From: CAYXXN01 sp964469055 | GTDB taxonomy: Bacteria; Acidobacteriota; Thermoanaerobaculia; Multivoradales; JAHEKO01 | Assembly: GCA_964469055.1 (NCBI GenBank) | Contig: CAYXXN010000028.1 | Span: 1-21,771 of the forward strand | Direction: 5' to 3' | DNA length: 21,771 nucleotides | Shown here: piece after piece, positions 13,488 to 21,603 of the stretch | Layout: each line of letters opens with the position of its first letter | How positions within the stretch are numbered: position 1 is the first letter of the stretch | The notes under the pieces: generated by a model | The model's database searches: none | Told to the model about the DNA's origin: nothing | What the model saw: only the letters and a program-made list of their open reading frames with translations | Made by a program: the position numbers and the translations under genes

Positions 13488-14603
13488 ATGCCGCTGACCC
13501 TCAACGAGATGTTGAAGGAGATGGTGGACCAGGGAGCGTCCGACCTCCACGTGACGACGGGCTCGCCGCCGCAGATCCGCATCGACGGCGTCCTCCATCC
13601 CTTGAACCACCCGCCGCTGACGCCGTCGGAGACCAAGCAGCTCGCCTACTCGATCTTGACCGACAAGCAGAAGCAGACCCTGGAGGAGGACTGGGAGCTC
13701 GACTTCTCCTTCGGCATCCGCGGCATGGCGCGCTTCCGCGCCAACGTCTTCCACCAACGGGGCGCCATCGCCGGCGCCTTCCGCCAGATCCCGTTCGAGA
13801 TCCGCGGCTTCCGCGAGCTCGGCGTCCCGGGAGTGGTCGAGAAGCTCTGCGACAAGCCGCGCGGCCTCGTGCTGGTCACCGGGCCGACGGGCTCGGGCAA
13901 ATCGACGACGCTCGCCGCCATGGTCGACAAGATCAACCGCGAGCGCCGCGAGCACATCGTCACCATCGAGGATCCGATCGAGTACCTGCACCAGCACAAG
14001 AGCTGTCTCGTGAACCAGCGCGAGCTGCATTCCGACACCCACAGCTTCCACAACGCGCTGCGCTCGGTGCTGCGCGAAGACCCCGACGTCGTGCTGGTGG
14101 GCGAGATGCGGGATCTGGAGACGGTGGAGGCGGCGCTGCGCATCGCCGAGACCGGTCACCTGACCTTCGCCACGCTGCACACCAACTCGGCGATGTCGAC
14201 CGTCAACCGCATCATCGACATCTTCCCGCCCCACCAGCAAGAGCAGATCCGCGTGCAGCTCTCCTTCGTGCTCGAAGGCATCCTCTGCCAATCGCTGCTG
14301 CCGCGCGCGAGTGGCAAGGGCCGGTCGCTGGCCATGGAGATCCTCATCCCCAACGTCGCCATCCGCAACCTGATCCGCGAGGACAAGGTGCACCAGATCT
14401 ACGGCATGATGCAAACCGGGCAGGCGAAGTTCGGTATGCAGACGTTCAACCAGTCACTGGCGTCCCTCTACTTCAAACGCCAGATCACGCTACAACTGGC
14501 GATGTCCCGTTCGTCCAGTCCCGACGAGTTGCAGGAGATCATCTCGCGCGGCGTGGGCTCCCTGAGCGCCAGCCTGCAGCCGGCGCAGGCGGCAAGGAGC
14601 TAA
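13488..14603 (+). CDS. pilT: Type IV pilus retraction ATPase PilT
   Basis: A 371-residue cytoplasmic hexameric ATPase that powers pilus depolymerisation, twitching motility and DNA uptake. Walker A is VTGPTGSGKST (130-140), the Asp box region VTIEDPIEYLH (158-168), Walker B VVLVGEMRDLET (201-212) and the His box LTFATLHTNSA. AIRNLIREDK (291-300) is the PilT-specific C-terminal motif absent from the extension ATPase PilB, and the length is also that of PilT. Start ATG has GGGGAG upstream and a promoter at 13412-13440. First gene of an operon pilT-pilC-pilS-pilR; pilB, which precedes pilT in many relatives, is not in this window: upstream is the divergent ABC exporter. Confidence 0.96.
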   Translation: MPLTLNEMLKEMVDQGASDLHVTTGSPPQIRIDGVLHPLNHPPLTPSETKQLAYSILTDKQKQTLEEDWELDFSFGIRGMARFRANVFHQRGAIAGAFRQIPFEIRGFRELGVPGVVEKLCDKPRGLVLVTGPTGSGKSTTLAAMVDKINRERREHIVTIEDPIEYLHQHKSCLVNQRELHSDTHSFHNALRSVLREDPDVVLVGEMRDLETVEAALRIAETGHLTFATLHTNSAMSTVNRIIDIFPPHQQEQIRVQLSFVLEGILCQSLLPRASGKGRSLAMEILIPNVAIRNLIREDKVHQIYGMMQTGQAKFGMQTFNQSLASLYFKRQITLQLAMSRSSSPDELQEIISRGVGSLSASLQPAQAARS

Positions 14604-14606
14604 CCG

Positions 14607-15812
14607 ATGCCCAGTTTCGTCTGGAAGGGTCGTACTCGCGCCGGGCAGTTCCAGGAGGGCATCCTCCTGGCCGACTCGCGCGCCGCCGCCACCGCCACGC
14701 TGCGCCGGCAGCAGATCCGCGTTTCCTCGCTGCGCGAGAAGGGACGCGAGATCCCCCTGCTGCCCAAGCTCCCGCTGCGCATCAGCACGAAGCGGCTGGC
14801 GGTCTTCACGCGCCAGTTCTCGGTCATGCTCGACGCCGGTCTTCCCCTCGTCAGCTGCCTCGAGATCCTGGGCGAGCAGGAGGAGCACCGCAAGTTCCGC
14901 GAGATCATCCAACTGGTGCGCGCCGAGGTCGAGGCGGGCTCCTCGCTCTCCGAGGCCATGGCCAAGCACCCGGCGGCGTTCGACCAGCTCTACGTCTCGA
15001 TGGTGGCGGCGGGCGAGGCGGGCGGTATCCTCGACATCATCCTGCAACGGCTCTCGACCTACCTCGAGAAGCTGTATCGCCTCAAGAACCAGATCCGTTC
15101 GGCGATGATCTATCCCGCGGTGGTGATCTCGATCGCCATCGTCGTCGTCTACGTCATTCTGTGGAAGGTCATCCCGGTCTTCACCCAACTGTTCGCGAGC
15201 CTCGGCGGCGAGATGCCCCTCCTGACCCGCATCATCATCCGCTGCAGCCAGATCGTCGGCCGCTACGGTTGGGGCCTGATCCTGATCGCGATCGGCCTCT
15301 TCTTCGCCCTTCGCGCCTACCACAAGACCTACCGCGGACGGCGCATCATCGATGGCATGCTGCTCAAACTGCCGGTGATCGGCATGTTGCTGCGCAAGAT
15401 CGCCGTGGCGCGCTTCAGCCGCACCCTCTCCACGCTGACCGCCTCCGGCGTGCCGATCCTCGAGGGCCTGGAGATCACCGCCAAGACCTCCGGCAACGCC
15501 ATCATCGAGGACGCCGTGATGGCCGTACGGCGCAGCGTCGAGGAGGGCAAGACCCTGTCCGCGCCGCTGCGCGAGACCAAGGTGTTCCCGCCGATGGTCG
15601 TGCAGATGATCTACGTCGGCGAGCAGACCGGCGCCCTCGACCAGATGCTCACCAAGATCGCCGACTTCTACGAGGACGAGGTCGACACCGCGGTGGCCGG
15701 CCTGATCAAGCTCTTGGAGCCGCTCATGATCGTGTTCCTGGGCGTCATCATCGGCTTCATCGTGACGGCGATGTACCTGCCCCTGTACTCGATCCTCGGC
15801 CGCATCTCGTAG
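14607..15812 (+). CDS. pilC: Type IV pilus inner-membrane platform protein PilC
   Basis: A 401-residue polytopic protein of the GspF/PilC family on which the ATPases PilB and PilT act. It has a soluble N-terminal part (FVWKGRTRAGQFQEG, typical), then two repeats of the T2SSF domain: about 64-190, with FTRQFSVMLDAGLPLVSCLEIL, and about 267-395, with FSRTLSTLTASGVPILEGLEI. Membrane helices lie near 167-190, 218-236 and 370-394, ending LLEPLMIVFLGVIIGFIV. AAGEAGGILD and VGEQTGALDQML are the usual motifs in each half. It starts 3 bp after the pilT stop with AAGGAG 7 bp upstream inside the pilT end, so the two are surely cotranscribed. Full length. Confidence 0.96.
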   Translation: MPSFVWKGRTRAGQFQEGILLADSRAAATATLRRQQIRVSSLREKGREIPLLPKLPLRISTKRLAVFTRQFSVMLDAGLPLVSCLEILGEQEEHRKFREIIQLVRAEVEAGSSLSEAMAKHPAAFDQLYVSMVAAGEAGGILDIILQRLSTYLEKLYRLKNQIRSAMIYPAVVISIAIVVVYVILWKVIPVFTQLFASLGGEMPLLTRIIIRCSQIVGRYGWGLILIAIGLFFALRAYHKTYRGRRIIDGMLLKLPVIGMLLRKIAVARFSRTLSTLTASGVPILEGLEITAKTSGNAIIEDAVMAVRRSVEEGKTLSAPLRETKVFPPMVVQMIYVGEQTGALDQMLTKIADFYEDEVDTAVAGLIKLLEPLMIVFLGVIIGFIVTAMYLPLYSILGRIS

Positions 15813-15823
15813 GCTCCGCGGCC

Positions 15824-17518
15824 GTGCTCCGCGATCCGCTCTCCCCCTCCGCCGAGTCGGGCTCGGCGGAGGGCGCTTCGCTGGCGCGCCGGCTGCACTG
15901 GCTGATCGCCGTGCGCTTGGCGGCGGTGACCAGCTTCGCGATCGCCGCCTTCCTCCTCGAGCTGGCGCGGCCCGCGGAGAGCCCCGACGCGGACTTCCTC
16001 TACGCCCTCGTCGGGCTCATCTACTTCGCCACCCTCGCCTACCTCGCTCTGCTGCGCTTCCTGCCCAACCGGCCGCGGCTGCAGGCCGTCCTCCAGATCG
16101 GCGGCGATCTACTCTTCACCACCGGCCTCGTCTATTACTTCGGTGGAGTGAGCAGTCCCTCCTCGGTGCTCTACTTCCTGGTGATCATCCTCGCCGCCTC
16201 GATCCTCGGCACCCCCGGCGGCTTCCTGGCAGCGACGGCCGCCTGGGCGCTCTACGCGTTGACGGTGTGGGGCATCACCGCGGGTTGGCTGGTCCCGCCT
16301 GGGGAGCTCGGGGCCCTCTTGATCCCGCGCTGGCGGCTGCTCTACAACGTCGTCGCTCACGCCGCCGGCTTCTACGCCGTCGCCTACCTGACCGCCCGGC
16401 TCGCCGGCAGCGCGACGACGACGGCGCGCGAGCTCGAAGTAGAGCGCGCCGATCTCGCCCACCTGCGGGTCGTTCACCAAGACGTCGTCGAGTCGATCCC
16501 CAGTGGGCTCATCACCTGCGATCTCGCCGGCCTCGTCACCAGCGTCAATCCGGCGGCGCGCGAGATCCTGGCCCTGGGAGCACGCCACGCGGTCGGCGAA
16601 CACGTGACCGCGACGGGCCTCATCTCCAGCGCCGAGTGGGCCGATATCGTCCGCAACCCGGGACGCGCCAGCCACCTGCGCACCGAGGCCGAGGTGCCCA
16701 TCGGCGACGCCGTCAAGACGATCGGCTTCTCGGTCTCGCGCCTGACCTCGGCGGAGGGAGTGCCGGCGGGCTTCATCGTCATCTTCCAGGACCTCTCCGA
16801 TTGGCGCCGATTGCAGGACGAGGTGCGCATGAAGGACCGCATGGCGGCGGTGGGAGAGATGGCTGCCGGCATCGCTCACGAGATCGGGAACCCCCTGGCG
16901 GCGCTCTCGGGCTCCGTGCAGCTCCTGTCCGGCTCGCTCGCCGACGACGGGCGCCACCGGCCGCTCCTCGACATCATCTTCAAGGAGAGCCAACGGCTCG
17001 ACCGCACGATCAAGGGTTTCCTCCGCTTCGCCCGGCCGCGCGAGCGCACCTCGAGCCGGTTCGACATCGCCGCGCTCTTGCGCGAGAACGTGGAGCTCTT
17101 GCGCAACAGCCCGGAGGTCTCACCGCGCCACGAGCTCGGCCTCGAGCTCGAGCCGCCGGCCGCCGAGCTGCTAGCCGACCCGGACCAGGTGGCCCAGATC
17201 TTCTGGAACCTGGCGCGCAACGCCTTGCGTGCCATGCCGGACGGTGGCGCGCTCCGCGTTCGGGGTACACTCGCCGACGCGTCCTACCGCATCGAGTTCG
17301 CCGACACCGGGCGGGGCATGACCGAGGAACAACGGATCAAGCTGTTCCACCCCTTCCAGTCCTTCTTCGACGCCGGCACCGGCATCGGCATGGCGATCGT
17401 CTATCGCATCGTCCAGGAGCACGGCGGCCAGCTCGCCGTCGAGAGCGCGCCGGGGAGCGGCACCCGCATCACCGTCACGCTGCCGGTGCCGCCACCGGCC
17501 GCGCCCGCCCACGGATGA
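15824..17518 (+). CDS. pilS: Sensor histidine kinase PilS
   Basis: A 564-residue membrane kinase of the PilS type. About six hydrophobic helices lie in residues 26-190, followed by a PAS domain (about 215-320, ESIPSGLITCDLAGLVTSVNPAAREIL), a HisKA dimerisation region with phosphoacceptor H352 in AAGIAHEIGNPL, and an ATPase domain with N-box NLARNALRAMPDGG (462-475), ADTGRGM and a reduced G2 box GTGIGMAIVYRIV. In relatives PilS detects pilin in the membrane and controls PilR. The start is a GTG 11 bp after pilC; no other in-frame start precedes the first helix except farther in. No strong ribosome binding site is visible, and a perfect 12-bp hairpin begins 21 bases after the GTG. It overlaps pilR by ATGA. 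Confidence 0.92.
   Translation: MLRDPLSPSAESGSAEGASLARRLHWLIAVRLAAVTSFAIAAFLLELARPAESPDADFLYALVGLIYFATLAYLALLRFLPNRPRLQAVLQIGGDLLFTTGLVYYFGGVSSPSSVLYFLVIILAASILGTPGGFLAATAAWALYALTVWGITAGWLVPPGELGALLIPRWRLLYNVVAHAAGFYAVAYLTARLAGSATTTARELEVERADLAHLRVVHQDVVESIPSGLITCDLAGLVTSVNPAAREILALGARHAVGEHVTATGLISSAEWADIVRNPGRASHLRTEAEVPIGDAVKTIGFSVSRLTSAEGVPAGFIVIFQDLSDWRRLQDEVRMKDRMAAVGEMAAGIAHEIGNPLAALSGSVQLLSGSLADDGRHRPLLDIIFKESQRLDRTIKGFLRFARPRERTSSRFDIAALLRENVELLRNSPEVSPRHELGLELEPPAAELLADPDQVAQIFWNLARNALRAMPDGGALRVRGTLADASYRIEFADTGRGMTEEQRIKLFHPFQSFFDAGTGIGMAIVYRIVQEHGGQLAVESAPGSGTRITVTLPVPPPAAPAHG
15845..15873 (+). other. Perfect 12-bp hairpin inside the start of pilS
   Basis: Arms CCCTCCGCCGAG (15845-15856) and CTCGGCGGAGGG (15862-15873) are exact reverse complements around the 5-base loop TCGGG. 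The stem lies 21 bases into pilS, just after the pilC-pilS junction, and encodes the variable, non-membrane N-terminal tail of the kinase (Ser/Ala/Glu/Gly). No T-run follows, so it is not a standard terminator; it could lower pilSR expression, block ribosomes, or mark an RNA cleavage or stabilising site for pilTC. Confidence 0.6.
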
Positions 17519-18903
17519 ACGCCGCCATCCTCGTCGTGGACGACGAGCCGAGTCTGCTCGATTTCCTGCGGTTGCTGCTCGAGGGCGAGGGCTACGACGT
17601 CGATACCCGACCTTCCCTGGCGGAGGCGCGCCGCCACCTCGCCGAGCGCGAGCCCGACCTGGTGCTCTGCGACGTGATGATGCCGGACGGCAACGGCCTC
17701 GAGCTCCTGGAGGAGATCCGTCGGCGGCCGAGCCCGCCGTCGGTGATCATGATGACGGCGTTCACCTCCACCCGCTCGGCGATCGAAGCCATGAAGCTCG
17801 GCGCCGACGACTACCTCTCCAAGCCCTTCGACGTCGAGGAGCTGAAGGTCGTCCTCCAGAAGGCGCTCGAGAAGCACCAGCTCGTCGACGAGAACGTCTA
17901 CTTGAAGCGCGAGCTCGAGCATCGCTACGGCTTCGAGTCGATCGTCGGCCGCAGCCGCCGCATGCAGGAGATCTTCACCGTCATCGAGCGCGTGGCGCGC
18001 ACCAACTCGACGGTGCTCCTCGAGGGCGAGAGTGGCACGGGCAAGGAACTGATCGCGCGGGCCCTCCACTACGCGAGCCCGCGCCACGAGGGCCGGTTCC
18101 TGTCGGTCAATTGCGGCGCCCTGCCGGAGACCCTGCTCGAGAGCGAGCTCTTCGGCCACAAGCGGGGCTCGTTCACCGGCGCGGTGGCCGACAAGCGCGG
18201 CCTCTTCCAGGCCGCCGACGGCGGGACGCTCTTGCTCGACGAGGTGGGCGAGATGTCGCCCGCCATGCAGGTCAAGCTCCTGCGCACCCTCCAGGACAAG
18301 CGGGCCCGCGCCGTGGGCAGCAACGTCGAGGAAGCGATCGACGTGCGGATCATCGCCGCCACCAACCGCGACCTGGCGCAGATGGTGGAGACCGGCGAGT
18401 TCCGCGAGGACCTCTACTACCGCATCAACGTGATCCCCGTCCGGTTGCCACCGCTGCGCCAGCGGCGCGAGGACATCCCGCTCCTGGTCAAGCACTTCAT
18501 CACCAAGTACGCCACCGAGATGGCGATCGCGCCCAAGCGCCTCTCCGTCGAGGCCTTGAAGATCCTCGAGGCCTACCACTGGCCCGGCAACGTGCGCGAG
18601 CTCGAGAACGTCATCGAGCGGGCCCTGGCGCTCTCGACCGGCGACTCCCTCGGCGCCGACGACATCCCGACGCACCTGCTGCGCCCTGGCCCCGGTGCCA
18701 CGGAGATCGAGCTCCCCGCCGAAGGCCTGAACCTCGACGCCCACCTGGACGACGTGCGCCGCGACTTGATGGCCCAAGCCCTCGAGCGCTGCGCCGGCGT
18801 CCAGACCAAGGCCGCCGAGCTCCTGGGCATGACCTTCCGGTCGTTCCGGTACTACGGCAAGAAGCTGGGGCTCACCGGCGAGCGGGAAGAGGAAGCTCCG
18901 TAG
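17515..18903 (+). CDS. pilR: Sigma54-dependent response regulator PilR
   Basis: A 462-residue NtrC-type activator in three parts: receiver domain (1-120) with acidic pocket D9/D10, phospho-acceptor D53 in LCDVMMPDGNG, and K103 in LSKPFD; AAA+ domain (about 143-380) with Walker A EGESGTGKE (170-178), the sigma54-contacting loop as GSFTGA (218-223, a common variant of GAFTGA), Walker B TLLLDEVGEM and the arginine fingers in EDLYYRINV; and a Fis-type helix-turn-helix (about 415-455, RCAGVQTKAAELLGMTFRSFRYYGKKLG). Its partner is PilS; known targets are sigma54 promoters such as that of pilA. No pilA and no clear -24/-12 element is seen in this window. The ATG overlaps the pilS stop (ATGA), so the pair is coupled. 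The stop is 1 bp from the convergent propeller gene. Confidence 0.94.
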   Translation: MNAAILVVDDEPSLLDFLRLLLEGEGYDVDTRPSLAEARRHLAEREPDLVLCDVMMPDGNGLELLEEIRRRPSPPSVIMMTAFTSTRSAIEAMKLGADDYLSKPFDVEELKVVLQKALEKHQLVDENVYLKRELEHRYGFESIVGRSRRMQEIFTVIERVARTNSTVLLEGESGTGKELIARALHYASPRHEGRFLSVNCGALPETLLESELFGHKRGSFTGAVADKRGLFQAADGGTLLLDEVGEMSPAMQVKLLRTLQDKRARAVGSNVEEAIDVRIIAATNRDLAQMVETGEFREDLYYRINVIPVRLPPLRQRREDIPLLVKHFITKYATEMAIAPKRLSVEALKILEAYHWPGNVRELENVIERALALSTGDSLGADDIPTHLLRPGPGATEIELPAEGLNLDAHLDDVRRDLMAQALERCAGVQTKAAELLGMTFRSFRYYGKKLGLTGEREEEAP

Positions 18904-18904
18904 G

Positions 18905-20713
18905 CTACTCGACCGTCAGCATGTCCGCGTAGAGCAGGCCGTTGCCCGGTGTGCCGACGAAGAGGCGGCCCTGGGCGAGGAGCGCGGCCGCCACGTCCTG
19001 GGTGGCGACGGGAAGCTCGAGCGAGAGGCTCTTCAAGGTCCGGTGGTAGAGCATCCCTTCCTGCCCCTCGCCGAGGAAGAGGACCGGGAACTCGGGGTCG
19101 CCGGTCGGGAGAGCCCGCGCCGGGCGCGCCGCGAGGCGCTGCCAGGGCGGCTCGCCGGTGGGGTGCGGGCTGACCCAGACGCCTTGGCTCCCCGTCCACA
19201 GCGAGCGCTCGCCCAGCGCGAGGAGCTGCACGGCGCCGGGAGGCGCGGGCACCGGCCCGGAGTCGGGGGAGAAGATGCCGCGCTCGTCGGTGATCCAGAG
19301 CGCGGCGCCCACCCACTGGATGCGGCGGGCGGCGCCGGCGCGCGGCGGCAGGACCGTGAAGGCGCCCTCGCGCCGCACCCACACGCCTTGCGCTGTGCGC
19401 GCCGCCACCCCGCGGGCGCCGGCCTCGACCTCCTCGACGCGTCCCTCGCCGAGCTCCGGCACCCGCAGCCAGGCAGTGCCGCGGCGCTCGAAGAGCCCGC
19501 GCTCGGTGGCGGCGTAGAGCCGGTCGCCCTCGGCCGCGAGGTCGAGCACGGTCGGCAGCGGCGCGCCATCGGAGGAGAGATCGAGGTCGAGCGGGTCCGT
19601 CCAGTGCACGCCCGAGGCCGGGCCGGCGTGGCGCACGGCGAGCAGGATCTCGTGGCTGTTGGCCGCGAGGTCGGTCACCCTGAGCGAGGTCATGCCGCGC
19701 ACAGTGGGCTGGAAGGACTCGCCGCCGTCGAGCGACCGCCAGACGCCCGCCCCCTCGGTGGCGAGGAAGATGCGCTCTGGCCGCGCGCCATGGAAGGCGA
19801 TCTCGGAGAGCGTCAGCTCGCTGCCGGTGACGCGCTGGAACGAGTCTCCGCCGTCGTCCGAGACGTAGAGCCCCGCCACGGTGCCGGCGAGCAGCCGGCC
19901 GCTGGGCAAGACCTCGAAGGCCGGCGTGCGTCGCTCGGCCATGCCTCGCTCGTGGCGGCGCCACTCTGCGCCGCGGCCGGTGCCGTGATAGACCCAGCCG
20001 CAGGTCGAGGCCCACAGGTCGCCCACTCCGCCCGGGCCGGGGCGCAGAGTGAAAACCTCGGAGTCGAGCACCATGCCGTCGAAGATACCCTGCCAGGAAA
20101 AGCCGCGATCGTCGCTGCGGTAGGCGCGGCGCCAGGTGCCGGCGTAGACGATGTCGGCGTCGTAGGGGTCGACGAGGAGGCTCGTCACCTTGCCGATCTC
20201 GGGAAGGCCACCCGTGAGCTCGCGCCAGCTCCTGCCGTCGTCGGTCGTACCCCAGACTCCCTCGCGCGTGGCGGCGTAGAGGAGGCCGGAGCGGTCGGGC
20301 GCCAGCGCCAACCGGTAGATCTGTGAGCCGGGAAGCCCCTGGGCGCGCGGCGTCCAGCTCGCGCCCTCGTCCTCGGAGACGACGACCAGGCCGGCGCTCC
20401 CCCACACCGACCAGAGCGCCGCCCACAGCCGGTGGGGTGAGTGCGGATCGAAGACCAGGTCGGAGACCACCCATCCGGGAAGGGTCACCCGCGGTCCCGG
20501 CAGCGTCCAGCTCTCGCCGCCGTCCTGCGACCGATAGACCTGCCCCGAGGAGGTGCCGGCGACCACCAGGTCGGGATCGGTGGGCGCGACGGCGAGGCTC
20601 CGCACGTCGCCACCGTAGAGCGGCACCGAGCGCCAGTCGGCGGCGAGGGGCAAGGCGACGAGCGCCAGGGCAGCGGCGAGAGCCGCGGCGCGCTCACCAG
20701 GACGCCGGCTCAT
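18905..20713 (-). CDS. Secreted Asp-box (BNR/VPS10-like) beta-propeller protein
   Basis: A 602-residue exported protein. Residues 8-25 form a signal peptide, with cleavage likely near LAA25. At least six Asp-box repeats follow, S-x-D-x-G-x-[ST]-[WF] in form: SQDGGESW (62-69), SEDEGASW (113-120), TTDDGRSW (156-163), SDDRGFSW (200-207), SDDGGDSF (285-292) and SLDGGESF (327-334). These turn-stabilising motifs occur in beta-propellers such as sialidases, sortilin and photosystem assembly factor YCF48-like proteins. Sequence between them (LAVAPTDPDLVVAGT, YAATREGVW) is the pattern of sortilin-like and YCF48-like propellers in bacteria. No sialidase FRIP motif is seen. The start ATG overlaps the xdhC stop as ATGA. 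The second half (about 350-602) has propeller-like blades without Asp boxes. Exported propeller is firm, ligand unknown. Confidence 0.85.
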   Translation of the reverse strand: MSRRPGERAAALAAALALVALPLAADWRSVPLYGGDVRSLAVAPTDPDLVVAGTSSGQVYRSQDGGESWTLPGPRVTLPGWVVSDLVFDPHSPHRLWAALWSVWGSAGLVVVSEDEGASWTPRAQGLPGSQIYRLALAPDRSGLLYAATREGVWGTTDDGRSWRELTGGLPEIGKVTSLLVDPYDADIVYAGTWRRAYRSDDRGFSWQGIFDGMVLDSEVFTLRPGPGGVGDLWASTCGWVYHGTGRGAEWRRHERGMAERRTPAFEVLPSGRLLAGTVAGLYVSDDGGDSFQRVTGSELTLSEIAFHGARPERIFLATEGAGVWRSLDGGESFQPTVRGMTSLRVTDLAANSHEILLAVRHAGPASGVHWTDPLDLDLSSDGAPLPTVLDLAAEGDRLYAATERGLFERRGTAWLRVPELGEGRVEEVEAGARGVAARTAQGVWVRREGAFTVLPPRAGAARRIQWVGAALWITDERGIFSPDSGPVPAPPGAVQLLALGERSLWTGSQGVWVSPHPTGEPPWQRLAARPARALPTGDPEFPVLFLGEGQEGMLYHRTLKSLSLELPVATQDVAAALLAQGRLFVGTPGNGLLYADMLTVE

Positions 20714-21603
20714 GCCGTGGTGCCGGCAGCAGCCAAGGTGGCCGCCGCGCCCGCCTCGCGACGGTGCTCGATCACCTCGGCCAAGATCGAGACGGCGAGC
20801 TCCCCCGGCGTTTCGGCGCCGATCGCGTGGCCGATGGGGGCGTGGAAAGGGATCCCGTCGAGCGAGAGGCCGCGCCGCGCCAGCTCCTCCTCGACGCGGG
20901 CGATCTTGCGCCGGCTGCCCATCAAGCCCAGGTAGACGAGGCCCGGCGGTGGCTCCCCGAGGACGGCGGCGAGCGCCGCGACGTCGGTCTCCCAGCAGCG
21001 CGAGACGACGGCGACGTAGAGCCGGCGGCCGGCGACGGGGGCGAGGAACGCCGCCGCCTCGCCGGCGCGGCCGCAGGCGGCGGTCGCGGCGCCGGGAGGA
21101 AAGAGCTCCGGGCGCAAGAACTCGGGGCGGTCGTCGACGACCAGGAGGTCGAACTCGCAGAGCGCCGCGTTGGCGGCGAGCGCCTGGCCCACCGGGCCCC
21201 CGCCGCAGACGACGAGGAGCGGCCGCGCCCCGAGCACCTCGAGCGTCACCTCGGCCATGCCGCCGCACACCATCCCCGTCGCCTCGCCGTGCTTGGCGCG
21301 CTCGGTCAGGTAGTAGCGCTTGGTCTCGACGCCCGGCCGCGGAGCCGCCAGGAGCGCCCGCGCGTCCGCCTCCACCATCGCCTCGAACGCCCCACCGCCC
21401 AAGTTGCCGTACCGCGTCCCATCCGGCCTCAACAACAGCTTCCAGCCCGGCTTCCCGGGCGTCGAGCCGTGCACCGCCACCACCTGACAGAGCGCCACCC
21501 GATCGTGGGCCGCCAGCGACCGGTGCGCCTCGGCGAGAACCTCGGCGGGAGTGGGAAGCCGCACGGCCTCGTAGCTTAACAGCGGCGACCGGACCGGCCC
21601 CAT
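20710..21603 (-). CDS. XdhC/CoxI-family molybdoenzyme maturation factor
   Basis: A 297-residue protein of the XdhC family, which binds molybdenum cofactor, helps its sulfuration and inserts it into xanthine dehydrogenase-type molybdenum hydroxylases. The N-terminal XdhC_CoxI domain has VVAVHGSTPGKPGWKLL (41-57), GNLGGGAFE (66-74) and TGMVCGGM (109-116). The Rossmann domain has LLVVCGGGPVGQALA (129-143) and LLVVDDRPEF; then YLGLMGSRRK (224-233) and HAPIGHAIGAETPGELAVSIL close the family pattern. ATG 21603 is preferred; a GTG at 21615 would add four residues, and neither has a convincing ribosome binding site. No molybdenum hydroxylase subunit gene is in the window. It is translationally coupled to the propeller gene downstream. 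Class is firm; the client enzyme is unknown. Confidence 0.88.
   Translation of the reverse strand: MGPVRSPLLSYEAVRLPTPAEVLAEAHRSLAAHDRVALCQVVAVHGSTPGKPGWKLLLRPDGTRYGNLGGGAFEAMVEADARALLAAPRPGVETKRYYLTERAKHGEATGMVCGGMAEVTLEVLGARPLLVVCGGGPVGQALAANAALCEFDLLVVDDRPEFLRPELFPPGAATAACGRAGEAAAFLAPVAGRRLYVAVVSRCWETDVAALAAVLGEPPPGLVYLGLMGSRRKIARVEEELARRGLSLDGIPFHAPIGHAIGAETPGELAVSILAEVIEHRREAGAAATLAAAGTTA

Noticed and set aside
13412..17518. A very long plus-strand open frame running through pilT and pilC into pilS
   Set aside because: Only its last part, from GTG 15824, is a real protein (PilS). The upstream part is out of frame with pilT and pilC, has no recognisable domain and is rich in Arg, Pro and Ala as expected for a GC-rich shadow frame.
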